Shown: positions 9,256-18,056 of the stretch, in pieces
Position numbering within the stretch: position 1 is the first letter of the stretch
How the letters are laid out: each line of letters starts with the position of its first letter
NCBI GenBank assembly: GCA_025716855.1
Contig: JAIXMQ010000165.1
Coordinates: forward strand, 1-20,619
Length of the DNA: 20,619 nt
Source: Pilaira anomala
Taxonomy: Eukaryota > Mucoromycota > Mucoromycetes > Mucorales > Mucoraceae
Direction: 5' to 3'
Notes under the pieces: model-generated
What the model saw: only the letters and a program-made list of their open reading frames with translations
What the model was told of the DNA's origin: nothing
The model's database searches: none
Translations under genes and position numbers: made by a program

Positions 9256-10574
9256 TTACAGGTTTCTTGCGTTACCCATTTTGGAGTCCAAAAGCTCTTT
9301 AAAAATATGGTGAGAGATAACTTTGTAATGTCTTTCAGACTTGTTGAATCTAACTAATCCTACATTGCAGACAATATTGTCAAAGCGACAAACAACATAT
9401 TTGTGATGACCTGGGCGACGTAAAACAACCTTAGGCATGAATTTGTCGTATTCAACCACGCCATGAGCTTCTGCAACATCTAGCAACACAAGTATTCCTT
9501 ATTATTATCAAAAGAAGTTTCAAAAAAGAAAGTTATGGATCCAACGTATAATTGGGTGACAACTCGATTGGCATTGCTAAAAAAAAAAAAAAAAAGTTTT
9601 AGTAATAGGACAAGATATGCAACAATAGTCAAACTTACTTCATATGAGAGGCGGCAAACATAACGTAATTATTATCTCTTCTTCTTTCGTTGATATGATC
9701 TTTGTACAACGTGGAGGTATATGTATAATTATTGAACCAAGCACGACCAGCAACGTTGATAATAGCATCATCGAAAGTAATAGACATATTATCGGGCACA
9801 GAGTAGATGCGTCGGTATAGTTTCTTTACAGCAGTTGTCATTTGAAGCATGGATACACCTGAAGGTAAAGTTGAGAGTGAATGCTGTGAGAGTGGTGACC
9901 AAAGCTGAGGTGCAGTTTTATCATGTTGATTTAGGGAGATAAAACTGTTTGTTGTATACTGCTTTGGTTCCAAAAGGTCAAGTGTTTTAATAATATTCAC
10001 ATTCATACTATTAACATATCCATATATATAGTAAATCTTTCAAGAACATTACCGGCATTGGCACCAGCATCTACTTTAGATTTGATCATTTTCTTATATC
10101 TACCAATCGTTCTTTCCATTGATCTTCCTGAATACGCCTTCAATACACCTTGCTTTTCGATCATATATGGGATATGAGTCAAATAGTGCTGTACAGGCTT
10201 CAAGACACCAGGCTGGATCCGTTTATTACTAATTTCGTTTAACAAAAAAATATTCCATTGTTTGAGTGCACTTTATGTTTTCAAAAAAAAAAGTTAGTTT
10301 TATAACAACAGTAAGACATACATATAATGTTTTTTTTTTGGTCGTTAATAACTTACTTTTTCATCATTGATAAATCATCCCGAGTGATTCTCCATTTTAA
10401 AGCAACTGCACACGCCTTGGTAAGAAGTAATAGTGGTTTTTTTGCGTTATTGTTGGTAAGAACAGGAATAAATACCGTAGGAACCATATAGAGCAAAAAG
10501 TCAATCCAGTCTACACCACGATCTCCACCACTTTGCTCAATCGGATTTTCCCATTTTGAAGAAAAAGATGAAGG
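9256..10574 (-). pseudogene. CACTA/tnp2-type transposase, 3' half (split by insertion)
   Basis: This is the C-terminal half of the transposase whose 5' half lies at 16405-18056. Exons: 10574-10357, 10270-9639, 9576-9256. The first codon (CCT, 10574-10572) continues in frame from the valine codon ending at 16405. Visible elements are GVDWIDFLLYMVP, then HYLTHIPYMI and AYSGRSMERTIGRYKKMI. The last resembles the DUF4218-like C-terminal region that follows tnp2 domains, and its SMER glutamate is a candidate catalytic residue. Two defects: a 2-bp gain in an AT run (10022-10030) shifts the frame, and a 1-bp loss near 9490 shifts it again. The GT-AG introns argue against a retroposed copy. The product would be a nuclear cut-and-paste transposase if intact. 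Confidence 0.8.
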
Positions 10575-10576
10575 TA

Positions 10577-10608
10577 CAGTGCATCTATTTTTAAATCATA
10601 TATTTTAA
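10577..10608 (+). repeat. Terminal inverted repeat, left, copy 1
   Basis: The same 32 bases occur inverted at 14028-14059 and again at both ends of copy 2 (15035-15066 and 16373-16404). All four read CAGTGCATC from outside in. The match ends at base 33 on each side. Confidence 0.95.
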
Positions 10609-10760
10609 AAAAACGGACATTTTCAGCTTTTGATTTAAACTCCGCTTTTTTTTAAAAAAAAATGCTCGTTGCGAAAGTTCTTACATTTTATGATACCAAA
10701 CATTAATTAAACATATTTTAAAATATTAATAGGGACTATTATAATGTACAAATATTTTTT

Positions 10761-11095
10761 TTATTGATTTGAGCGAAGTTTTCGGTGTGATTTCTGAGCT
10801 TTAGCAAACTCCTTTACCACCTCTAAAGCCTGTCTTGCATCTTTTCCCTGACTGTAGGCTTCAATATAACTAAAACTTTTATTCCAATATCTTCTAATCA
10901 GAGAAGGTGGTTCTCTAGGAGGGGAAGCACTATCCAAGAACGAATTTATGTTTTTGTCCAAAGAAACAAAACTGTAATTGCAGTTTTGTCGAGCCACTTT
11001 TTTTAGCCGCCCCAGAATCTTTCAATCGGGTTAGTCTCACAGTGAAACCGGGGGCACAGCTCAAAGATATAGCCTTGCTTAGCTATACATACGTA
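10761..11095 (-). pseudogene. DDE transposase C-terminal fragment, copy 1
   Basis: On the minus strand the peptide FELCPRFHCETNPIERFWG resembles the conserved end of the DDE superfamily endonuclease core of IS630/Tc1-type fungal transposases, where the glutamate in NPIE is the third catalytic residue. The frame then breaks: copy 1 has four G where copy 2 has five in TGGGG(G)CGG, producing an early stop. The remaining C-terminal tail is open from 10997 to 10761 and keeps a CAG codon where copy 2 has TAG. The domains carrying the first two catalytic aspartates are missing. Confidence 0.7.
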
Positions 11096-11454
11096 CTTAA
11101 AGATTTATGTATGCAAATTAGTTGAGTTGAATCATAGTGTATAAAATTGGTTAAGTTGGCCTTATTAATTAAAAATTTTTTCAAGTAATTAAAGGCGGCT
11201 TATAGAGCTCGGAATTGTTGTAAAGATTATAGTTTTTCAATACGGATTATTGTGCATGCCAATTGATTGAGTTGAATCGTATAATATACTACAATTCTTT
11301 AAAGTTTGCGAACACAATTGAAACTCAGTTCAACTTTTTTTTTAAAAAAATAAAATAAAATTTCACCTTAAATGCCGGACAGACAATTGAGCCGGACTTA
11401 AATTATTCACTTATTAAAAAAAATCAGTTACATTGAATTAAATACTGCACCTAT

Positions 11455-11620
11455 AAGGAAATTCTTCAGTTACAGTCAATACACTGAATTAAAAAATACT
11501 TCCGCTACAATGAATACTTTATGTATTAAATAAAGTGAATACTTCAGTTAAAGTAAATACTTCAGTTATTAAATAATTCAGTTATATTAAATGAATATAC
11601 TACTTGAGTTACAGTATATA
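11455..11620 (+). repeat. Degenerate repeats in Helitron 5' region
   Basis: About six imperfect units of the form CTTCAGTTAAAGTAAATA follow one another at irregular 15-30 bp spacing. They are non-coding and lie between the Helitron 5' end and its gene. Confidence 0.5.
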
Positions 11621-11710
11621 AAGAGTAAAATGCTTTCTGACTTTTCGTTTCTCTTCATTTTATTATTATAAAGAAAAAATAAGTTTATAATTCGATCTAT
11701 AACTACAAAA

Positions 11711-13054
11711 ATCTGTTCATCCTGTCGTACCTCTCTTGATGCTGACTATATATTCGAAACATGTATTGACTGTCGAGTAAGTAATAGCTTATTATCATTT
11801 AAAAAACTCAAAATAAAAAAAAATAAATACTTATATTTCATTTACTAGGAACGTTCAAAGATTTACAATAGAAAACGCTGACTTCTTCGTCGTAGCGCTG
11901 CAACTGTATCAGTAAGATCAACTGAAGTAGATGAAGTAACTTTGGAAACCGGTTCAAATATAAGAGCCGAAAGAGCTACTAGACCCGCAGAAGTTGTTCC
12001 TGCAGCTTATATTTCCGAACTGGATAAAATGGAACCATTGGATTTGGGAAGAATAGATATACAGTGTCCAGACTGCAAAGTTTATCACTGGAAAGGAGAA
12101 AAAACGAATGGAGGCTCTTCTTGGGAATCATGTTGTAAAAAAGATTCCGTCAAATTACCATTGTTGAATGAGCTACCTCAGCTTTTGAATGATTTATTAA
12201 CTGGTGCTCATCCTAAGTCAACTGTTTTTTTGAAAAACGTAAGACAGTATACCTCAGCATTTGCCTTCACATCTTTTGGAACAGCCGTAATAAGTTCAAT
12301 AAATAACACCGGTTCTAGATCTATGCTATTTCAAGCTCATGGTAAACTATATCACCTCCAAGGGCCAATTTCTTCAAGCGGTAATAGTCGACCACAGTAT
12401 AGTCAGCTGTATATTTATGATCCTGCTTCTTTTGCAGCTGATATAAGATTCACCGATCAACGAAACCATTTGTTAGACAGAGATTTAAAAACGACTTGAG
12501 TATTATGCTCCATTATCAATGCAATAATCCATTTGTTGAAATTTACAAGCACGCACACAAGATTTTATCAACTGAGGCAGATCGTCAATTAAGAGAGAAT
12601 AATATCGAGCTTTTTTATGTTGGTCTTATTCCTCGAATGAAAATGGAATTAATTGTTGGTAAAGATAAAAGAACTCAAAATCTACTAATGGTCAACGAAA
12701 TTGCAGCAGTTATCCCAAATTAATATGCCGAGAATAGTTTCAGAGATATTTTGATCATATACAGAGATACTGACTCCTCTGAGGATCATACCAGGCTTTT
12801 CAAAAGAATCAATGAAACACATGCAGCTTATATGCCTCTTCATTATGTTTTATTATTCCCTGCTGGTGATTATGGTTGGAACTGGGGTATGAGGCTTGCT
12901 AATTCGGATAAAGACTTACGCAAAGAGAGTTTTATCATTTTCGATTGCACGTTAAAGAAAATGAGTTTAAAAACTTATTCCTTTCTAGACGCATAAGGTC
13001 AATATATAATTTTTTTTGGTACTTCGATATATATATATATATATAACAATTTAC
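11711..13054 (+). pseudogene. Helitron RepHel N-terminal pseudogene
   Basis: Exon 1 (to 11776) encodes a small zinc ribbon, CSSC...CIDC (cysteine codons 11714, 11723, 11762, 11771). A 72-nt intron (11777-11848, GTAAGT...CTAG) follows in phase. The main exon resembles the Helitron-like N-terminal region: CPDCKVYHWKGE, SWESCC, KLPLLNELPQLL, AFAFTSFGT, RPQYSQLYIYD, MPLHYVLLFPAGDYGW and a final RLHVKENEFKNLF. Defects: TGA at 11879-11881, frameshift near 12490-12498, TAA at 12721-12723, frameshift near 12910-12935, stop near 13054. No ATG is visible in the exon 1 frame. Rep and helicase motifs are missing. Intact proteins of this kind mobilise Helitrons by rolling-circle replication in the nucleus. 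Confidence 0.85.
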
Positions 13055-13354
13055 TGGCATGAATGTAATATTAGATACAGAACGCATCAGCAAGGCATTG
13101 TACACCAACAACCCTGCCAGTAGTGGTCTACATTTCACATTGACTTTCAAATGGCCTCATTCATTACAAGGCTCTTTTTTTACCTTTGTCTTATAAATAA
13201 ATAAATTTTAAATTCTTATATCACCAAAAAAAAATGGCATATCTAATAAACATTATTAAAAAGCAATTGTAAAAGGAAATATTTAATTAGCAATAAAAAA
13301 GAGCACTCGATTAGCATTGAAAAAAAACACCCGTTAAGCATTGCTCACCACCCG

Positions 13355-13391
13355 CGCCCGTTTAGGGCGACGACGGCCGTAGGTCGGCTAG
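13355..13391 (+). other. Helitron 3' terminal hairpin and CTAG end
   Basis: CGCCC (13355-13359) and GGGCG (13365-13369) form a perfect 5-bp stem with a GTTTA loop. A second 4-bp stem (GCCG/CGGC, 13376-13388) abuts the CTAG end. The tract is strikingly G+C rich in very AT-rich DNA. A hairpin followed by CTRR is the Helitron termination signal. Confidence 0.8.
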
Positions 13392-13552
13392 TTATTATAT
13401 ATGCAAATTGGTTGAGTTGAGTAATTGTGTATGCGAATTGTTTGAGTTGAATTATTATGTATAAGGCAAATTAGTTGAGTTGAATTATTGTGTATAAAAA
13501 AAATTAGTTGAGTTGAATTATTGTGTATGCAAATAGGTTAAGTTGACCTTAT
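13392..13552 (+). repeat. Minisatellite in Tc1-like copy 1
   Basis: About five units of 28-33 bp are built on GCAAATTGGTTGAGTTGAAT and end with the variant TTAAGTTGACCTTAT. Another unit lies left of the Helitron (about 11244-11276). The array occupies the interior of the element, next to the truncated transposase. From 13553 to 14027 the element continues without recognisable coding content. Confidence 0.85.
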
Positions 13553-14376
13553 AAGTAGAACTTTTCTCAAATAGCTAAATAATTTATAGATCGGGCTAAG
13601 CAAATTGTTTATTACCAATGATGGAACTCAGAATTACTGTAAAGTTATTAGTTTTTTAATCCAGTTTGTTGGTTTTTTTTTTACATGTATGGGATCCGAG
13701 AATTGGGTTTAGTCTAGTTATGTTAATAAAGATGGCCTCAGCTCAAGGTTTAATATCCGGTGTAACATAACTCTGCAATATTATTGGCTGGAGTTGCACA
13801 GATATTGATTTCGTAATCCGAAATTGACTGGACATTAGGGGGCTTGCCCTGCTATTAAGTTGATATTTCGTGAGAAAATTCTGAAAATTTTTTTTAGCAA
13901 AAATAAACTTTTCTATTCATAGATCTTTTTTAAATGCTTTATTTAATTGAAGTATGATTATTCCGGTGGATTGATTTTATTTTTTTGGTAGTGAATTCCC
14001 ATTTTTTTAAATTTTTTTTCTTAGGGCTTAAAATATATGATTTAAAAATAGATGCACTGTATTGTGATATGAGATATAAGTTATGAATAGTTTTTATTGA
14101 TAAAGAAATAATACAAAAAAAAAAATAGATGAAAAAGATGATAAAAAAGAAAGAAAGAAAAGAGAAAAGAGAGAGAAAAAAACAGAAGAGCTCTTTTATA
14201 TAATTACCTTCCTTTTTTTTTTGTGCATAAGACAACCAATAAAATATCGAAATCCTATGTTTGTAACGCACAAAATAGACAAACCTTATTGATTCGTTCA
14301 AACTTTAAAGAAGATGATCTGATTTTTTCAAAGAAATTGAACGATCTGTTGTGTACTTTCAATTTGTATACCCAAT

Positions 14377-14448
14377 TTGACAAAATCATCCGACTTGTCA
14401 AAATCATTCAATTTGTCAAAATCATCCATTTTAACAAGACCATCCAAT
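14377..14448 (+). repeat. 18-bp tandem repeat, four units
   Basis: Units start at 14377, 14395, 14413 and 14431, with the pattern TTGTCAAAATCATCCAAT. The last unit is the most divergent. Being a multiple of three, the array would encode a six-residue repeat (LVKIIQ-like) in one plus frame, but the surrounding frame is not a recognised protein. Confidence 0.85.
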
Positions 14449-14553
14449 TTTTACAACATAAATGAATAAATGAGACATTATGTCCTATCTCTCTCTTTTT
14501 TTTTTTTTTGCCTATATAATAGTAGTACTTTTCATCTTTTCAAACACTAATAA

Positions 14554-14930
14554 TGTCTAATTATACTTTGCCCAATCCTTCTAACAGCAACAAGAGACTT
14601 CGTGTTTCTACCAATCAAGAGTATTATCAAATCCCTTAAGAAATACTATAGTCGTTCCAGTTCTACTCCTTTTCATCAAGTGAAAATCAATAATTTTGAA
14701 ATAACAATCGCTGGTGGAGCTTGGATAAATGATGAAATATATAGCTGTTCTTTTGATAGAATAAAGAAAAAAGAAAATCGTCGTGGTAAACATCTTTTTA
14801 TGTTTGGATCCTGCTATATAGAGTAAGTATTAGACTATATTTTAAATGTATTAGATTATATATACATATATACTCACGTTTTAAACAAATTTCCTACAGC
14901 ATCAAATCTTCTGCTGGTAGCATTCAAAAC
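14554..14930 (+). pseudogene. Second CACTA-type transposase C-terminal fragment (cargo)
   Basis: The plus-strand frame 14602-14826 contains SIIKSLKKYYS, then EITIAGGAWINDEIYS, then HLFMFGSCYI. It aligns with the transposase exon ending at 9639 (AVKKLYRRIYS ... INVAGRAWFNNYTYT ... YVMFAASHM). Both are interrupted by a GTAAGT intron at the same place and in the same phase, two bases into the codon after the aligned block. The cargo intron runs to CTACAG near 14899, and the next exon stops after about a dozen codons. An ATG at 14554 opens a short frame that breaks near 14637. This is a relic of a paralogous transposase in the opposite orientation. Confidence 0.6.
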
Positions 14931-15219
14931 TTGTAACTTTCTTTTTTTGCGTTCTAGCATCGACATATTATGTATCTTTTTTTTCATATTCTTAACTACA
15001 CAAACCAAATATATAGATTTCTTTTTTTGTCTTACAGTGCATCTATTTTTAAATCATATATTTTAAAAAAACGGACATTTTCAGCTTTTGGTTTAAACTC
15101 CGTTTTTTTTTAAAAAAAAAAGCTCATTGCGAACATTCTTACATTTTATGATGCCAAACATGAATTAAAGATATTTTAAAATATTAATGGGGACTATTAT
15201 AATGTACAAATATTTTTTT

Positions 15220-15556
15220 TTATTGATATAAGCGAAGTTTTCGATGTGATTTTTGATCTTTAGAAAACTTCTTTACCACCTCTAAAGCCTATCTTGCATC
15301 TTTTCCCTGACTGTGGGCTTCAATATACCTAAAAATTTTATTCCAATATCTTCTTATCAGCAAAGGTGGTTCTCTAGGAGGGGAAGCACTATCCAAGAAC
15401 GAATTTATGTTTTTGTCCAAAGAAACAAAACTGTAATTGCAGTTATTGTCGAGCCACTTTCTTAGCCGCCCCCAGAATCTTTCAATCGGGTTATTCTCAC
15501 AGTGAAACCGGGGGTACAGCTCAAAGATATGGCCTTGCTTAGCTATACATACGTAC
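15220..15556 (-). pseudogene. DDE transposase C-terminal fragment, copy 2
   Basis: The minus-strand frame contains FELYPRFHCENNPIERFWG and RLRKWLDNNCNYSFVSLDK and continues to a TAA at 15222-15220. One in-frame TAG (15291-15289) interrupts it; the aligned codon in copy 1 is CAG, so this is a C-to-T nonsense change. The frame is otherwise open, unlike copy 1. NPIE carries the third acidic residue of the DDE triad, and the parts with the first two are absent, so no active enzyme could come from this copy. Confidence 0.7.
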
Positions 15557-15710
15557 TTAAAGATTTATGTATGCAAATTGGTTGAGTTGAATTATAGTGT
15601 ATAAAATTAGTTAAGTTGATCGTATTAGTTAAAAATTTTTTCAAGTAATTAAAGGAGGCTTATAGAACTCGGAATTGCTTTTAAAATTATAGTTTTTCAA
15701 TACGGATTAT

Positions 15711-15897
15711 TGTGTATACCAATTGGTTGAGTTGAATTATTATATAAGCAAATTGGTTGAGTTGAGTTATTTTGTATGCAAATTGGTTGAGTTGAATTAT
15801 TGTGTATAAGGCAAGTTAGTTGAGTTGAATTATTGTGTATAATAAAAATAAGTTGAGTTGAATTATTGTGTATACAAATAGGTTAAGTTGACCTTAT
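15711..15897 (+). repeat. Minisatellite in Tc1-like copy 2
   Basis: Six head-to-tail units of 28-33 bp, each containing GTTGAGTTGAATTAT or a variant and starting TGTGTAT or similar. An isolated unit lies at 15563-15600. The middle units vary in length between the two copies, as expected of an active minisatellite. Confidence 0.9.
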
Positions 15898-16404
15898 AAG
15901 TAGAACTTTTCTCAAATAGCTAAATGATTTACAGATCGCGGTAAGCAAATTGTTTATTACCAATGATGGAACTCAAAATTACTGTAAAAGTTATTAGTTT
16001 TTTAATCCAGTTTGTTGGTTTTTTTTTACATGTATGGGATCCGAGAATTGGGTTTAGTCTAGTTATGTTAATAAAGATGGTCTCACCTCAAGGTTTAATC
16101 TCCGGTGTAACATAACTCTGCAATATTATTGGCTGGAGTTGCTCCGATATTGATTTCGTAATCCGAAATCGACTGGACATTGGGGGGCTTGCCCTGCTAT
16201 TAAGTTGATATTTCGTGAGAAAATTCTGAAATTTTTTTTTAGCAAAAGTAAACTTTCCTATTCATAGATCTCTTTTAAATGCTTTATTTAATTGAAGTAT
16301 GATTATTCCGGTTGATTTATTTTATTTTTTTGGTAGTGAATTCCCATTTTTTTAAAGAAAATTTCTTAGAGCTTAAAATATATGATTTAAAAATAGATGC
16401 ACTG

Positions 16405-18056
16405 TACAGTTGATCTTGACATTTCAATAAGTTTACCTATTTCAATTAATTTGTCTTTAGGTATTTCAAATGTATATGGCCAGTCAGCAGCTGATGTAAT
16501 TTCTTCTTCATCTAATTCTTCTGGAGTTGGTGTATATTTGAGAGGGATGGCTTTGTTGTAAGATTTGTTCATGGAAACAGTAACCAATTCGTATATGTGC
16601 TTGGCTACACCCTGGCCCACGGCATGAAGTTTCTCAAGAGCGTAACAGGTAGGATATTGGAAAGTAGGAAGCGAGGAAAACAAAGGTTCTATAGTAATTC
16701 CATTATTCTATAAAAAAAAGTTGTTAAATTTTTACTCTTTTTTTTTTTTGTACTTACAAAAAAATCACCCCCACTTATGAAATCACTTTTATCACGCAAA
16801 GGAGAATTCATATCAAGATAGCAGGTACAACTATCGACAAGTTTTGTCACAATACGACAGAATCTACACCCGTTTCTACTCATGTGTCCAGTATGATGCG
16901 CTAATGAAGCAGCAGCAGGAATGTCACCAGTTGCAATAACTAGATTCACTCTTGCTTTGCATACTTCTTCACCATTTCGTCTAATCAAAAGACCGTGGTT
17001 GCTAAGGTCTTTGAATTCATCAACAATTGGTTTCAAGAAAGAATCGAGATTTTTGGGAGAATTTGGGCCAGGTAAGATTGCAAGCTGGAATATGTACTCA
17101 TTTTGGAATCTGTTATAATAATTATTCAGTTATTAAGTTGCTTACTAACTTTTTTTTTTTTACCTGTATTCTGGAGAAAAATTCAGATTCACAACATGTA
17201 AGATGGAGAGCTTGTCACCAGTAGAAGCTTTTCCAGGCTGGAATCCATCAAAAAACAAGGCGATCGCGACGTCATCTTCAGAGGAAAAGAAGTCTGTACT
17301 AGCCTTAAGAGACTTGTATTCTTCGCCGTCAAAGTAATCCTTGGACACATTTTCCTCATATTGGTAATTGTGCCTATACTTCATCAGCTCCCTGAATCGG
17401 TCATTAGCCAAAACAGCTGCAATCCGATCGCCAATAGACATCATCTTCATTTGTCTGGAAGGTTTTTTGGTGATAGAGCTTGAATATCTTGGTTGATTAC
17501 AGCTACTGCAAGTCAAGGTATCTTCGTCGTTCTTTTGATATAATCGGCAACCATTTGGACAAATATCATATAGGTGACTACGAACTTTTACCTTTTCTGC
17601 TAGTCTTCTTTCCAGAGTATCTTGAAACAGAATGGTGGAAGGTATTTTTCCTAATTATGTAATTCATGTTAAACACCTATTAATTTTTTTTTTATTAGCT
17701 TACCATTCTTAAACTCTGCACCTTTCAAATTGTTTCAAAGTATTGTTCTAAAAAGATAAATTAACTCTCTTGAAGCCTCTCTTGATATTCCAAAAGTTTC
17801 AATGATTTCCATGAACTTAATACTATTAAGTTCAGTTTCATCAAAACTAGGATCTGCACCAAAATTGTATACATGTTTTTCACCATGGCCTTCTTCAAAA
17901 GTAAATGATGAATGGTAAGGTACTGACTCAGTTGATAAAGCTAAAAAGTTGACACATTATTTTAGAATAACTGTTTTAGAAATATATGGATAAGAATTGG
18001 TAAAACAACTTACGAGTAAAAGGTAAGTTATAAAATAATGATGAAAATATATTGCT
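16405..18056 (-). pseudogene. CACTA/tnp2-type transposase, 5' half (split by insertion)
   Basis: Exons: about 18056-18014, 17940-17704, 17650-17164, 17109-16758 and 16707-16405, with introns of 50-73 nt. Features in order: zinc-binding-like CPNGC and CSSCNQPRY; LFFDGFQPGKAS; FQLAILPGPNSP; FLKPIVDEF; ATGDIPAAASLAHHTGH; and CRFC. These match the layout of the tnp2 transposase family (Transposase_21): an aspartate in DGF, the PGP-x-x-P block, and GD-x-PA followed by a Cys-rich motif. An in-frame TGA (17737-17735) breaks the second exon. The frame stops at the TA where the Tc1-like pair is inserted and resumes at 10574. The true start codon, further upstream, was not found. Confidence 0.8.

Larger units (their letters stand above)
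11277..13391 (+). mobile_element. Helitron inserted in Tc1-like copy 1
   Basis: The 5' end is TCGTATAATATACTAC (11277) and the 3' end is CTAG (13388-13391), preceded by a G+C-rich hairpin. The host sequence is A (11276) before and T (13392) after, the A|T target typical of Helitrons. Joining 11276 to 13392 reproduces the uninterrupted sequence seen in copy 2 (TTGAGTTGAATTATTATATA), which fixes both boundaries. The element is 2,115 bp and carries only the N-terminal part of a RepHel gene in the matching orientation. HUH replication and helicase domains are absent, so it is a non-autonomous, internally deleted copy. Confidence 0.9.
10577..14059. mobile_element. Tc1/mariner-IS630-like element, copy 1, interrupted by Helitron
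   Basis: It has 32-bp perfect terminal inverted repeats (CAGTGCATCTATTTTTAAAT at the outer end; 10577-10608 and 14028-14059), flanked on both sides by TA, the Tc1/mariner target. Without the 2,115-bp Helitron it is 1,368 bp, against 1,370 bp for copy 2. It contains the C-terminal end of a DDE transposase on the minus strand and a minisatellite where the rest of the gene would be expected. It is probably non-autonomous. Confidence 0.85.
14060..15034. other. 975-bp cargo between the two Tc1-like copies
   Basis: It begins TA and ends TA next to the two element ends. From the left it holds a purine-rich tract (about 14115-14190), an 18-bp tandem repeat, a polypyrimidine tract (about 14490-14510) and a plus-strand transposase fragment. 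It shows no similarity to the elements that flank it. Confidence 0.7.
15035..16404. mobile_element. Tc1/mariner-IS630-like element, copy 2
   Basis: This uninterrupted 1,370-bp copy has 32-bp perfect terminal inverted repeats (15035-15066 and 16373-16404) and TA on each side. It is in the same orientation as copy 1 and differs from it by scattered substitutions and small indels, a few per cent by eye, so the two are not products of a very recent duplication. It holds a transposase C-terminal fragment (minus strand) and a six-unit minisatellite. The right third (15898-16372) has no supported coding content. Confidence 0.9.
10575..16406. mobile_element. Composite-transposon-like insertion: two Tc1-like elements and cargo
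   Basis: Two directly repeated Tc1/mariner-IS630-like elements (10577-14059 and 15035-16404) flank a 975-bp segment (14060-15034). The outermost bases on both sides are TA (10575-10576 and 16405-16406). Removing everything between leaves one TA and restores an uninterrupted transposase reading frame, which is the expected footprint of a single insertion using the outer terminal repeats. Each inner junction also has TA. Homologous integration of a circle carrying element plus cargo would give the same outline. Confidence 0.75.

Noticed and set aside
13360..13367. Telomere-like TTTAGGG
   Set aside because: Single occurrence inside the Helitron terminal hairpin.
13392..13552. CRISPR-like array
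   Set aside because: Units are head-to-tail and vary in length without unique spacers; it is a minisatellite inside a eukaryotic transposon.
13939..14301. Minus-strand 120-codon frame
   Set aside because: It spans the end of the Tc1-like element and a purine-rich tract; composition is low-complexity F/S/L.
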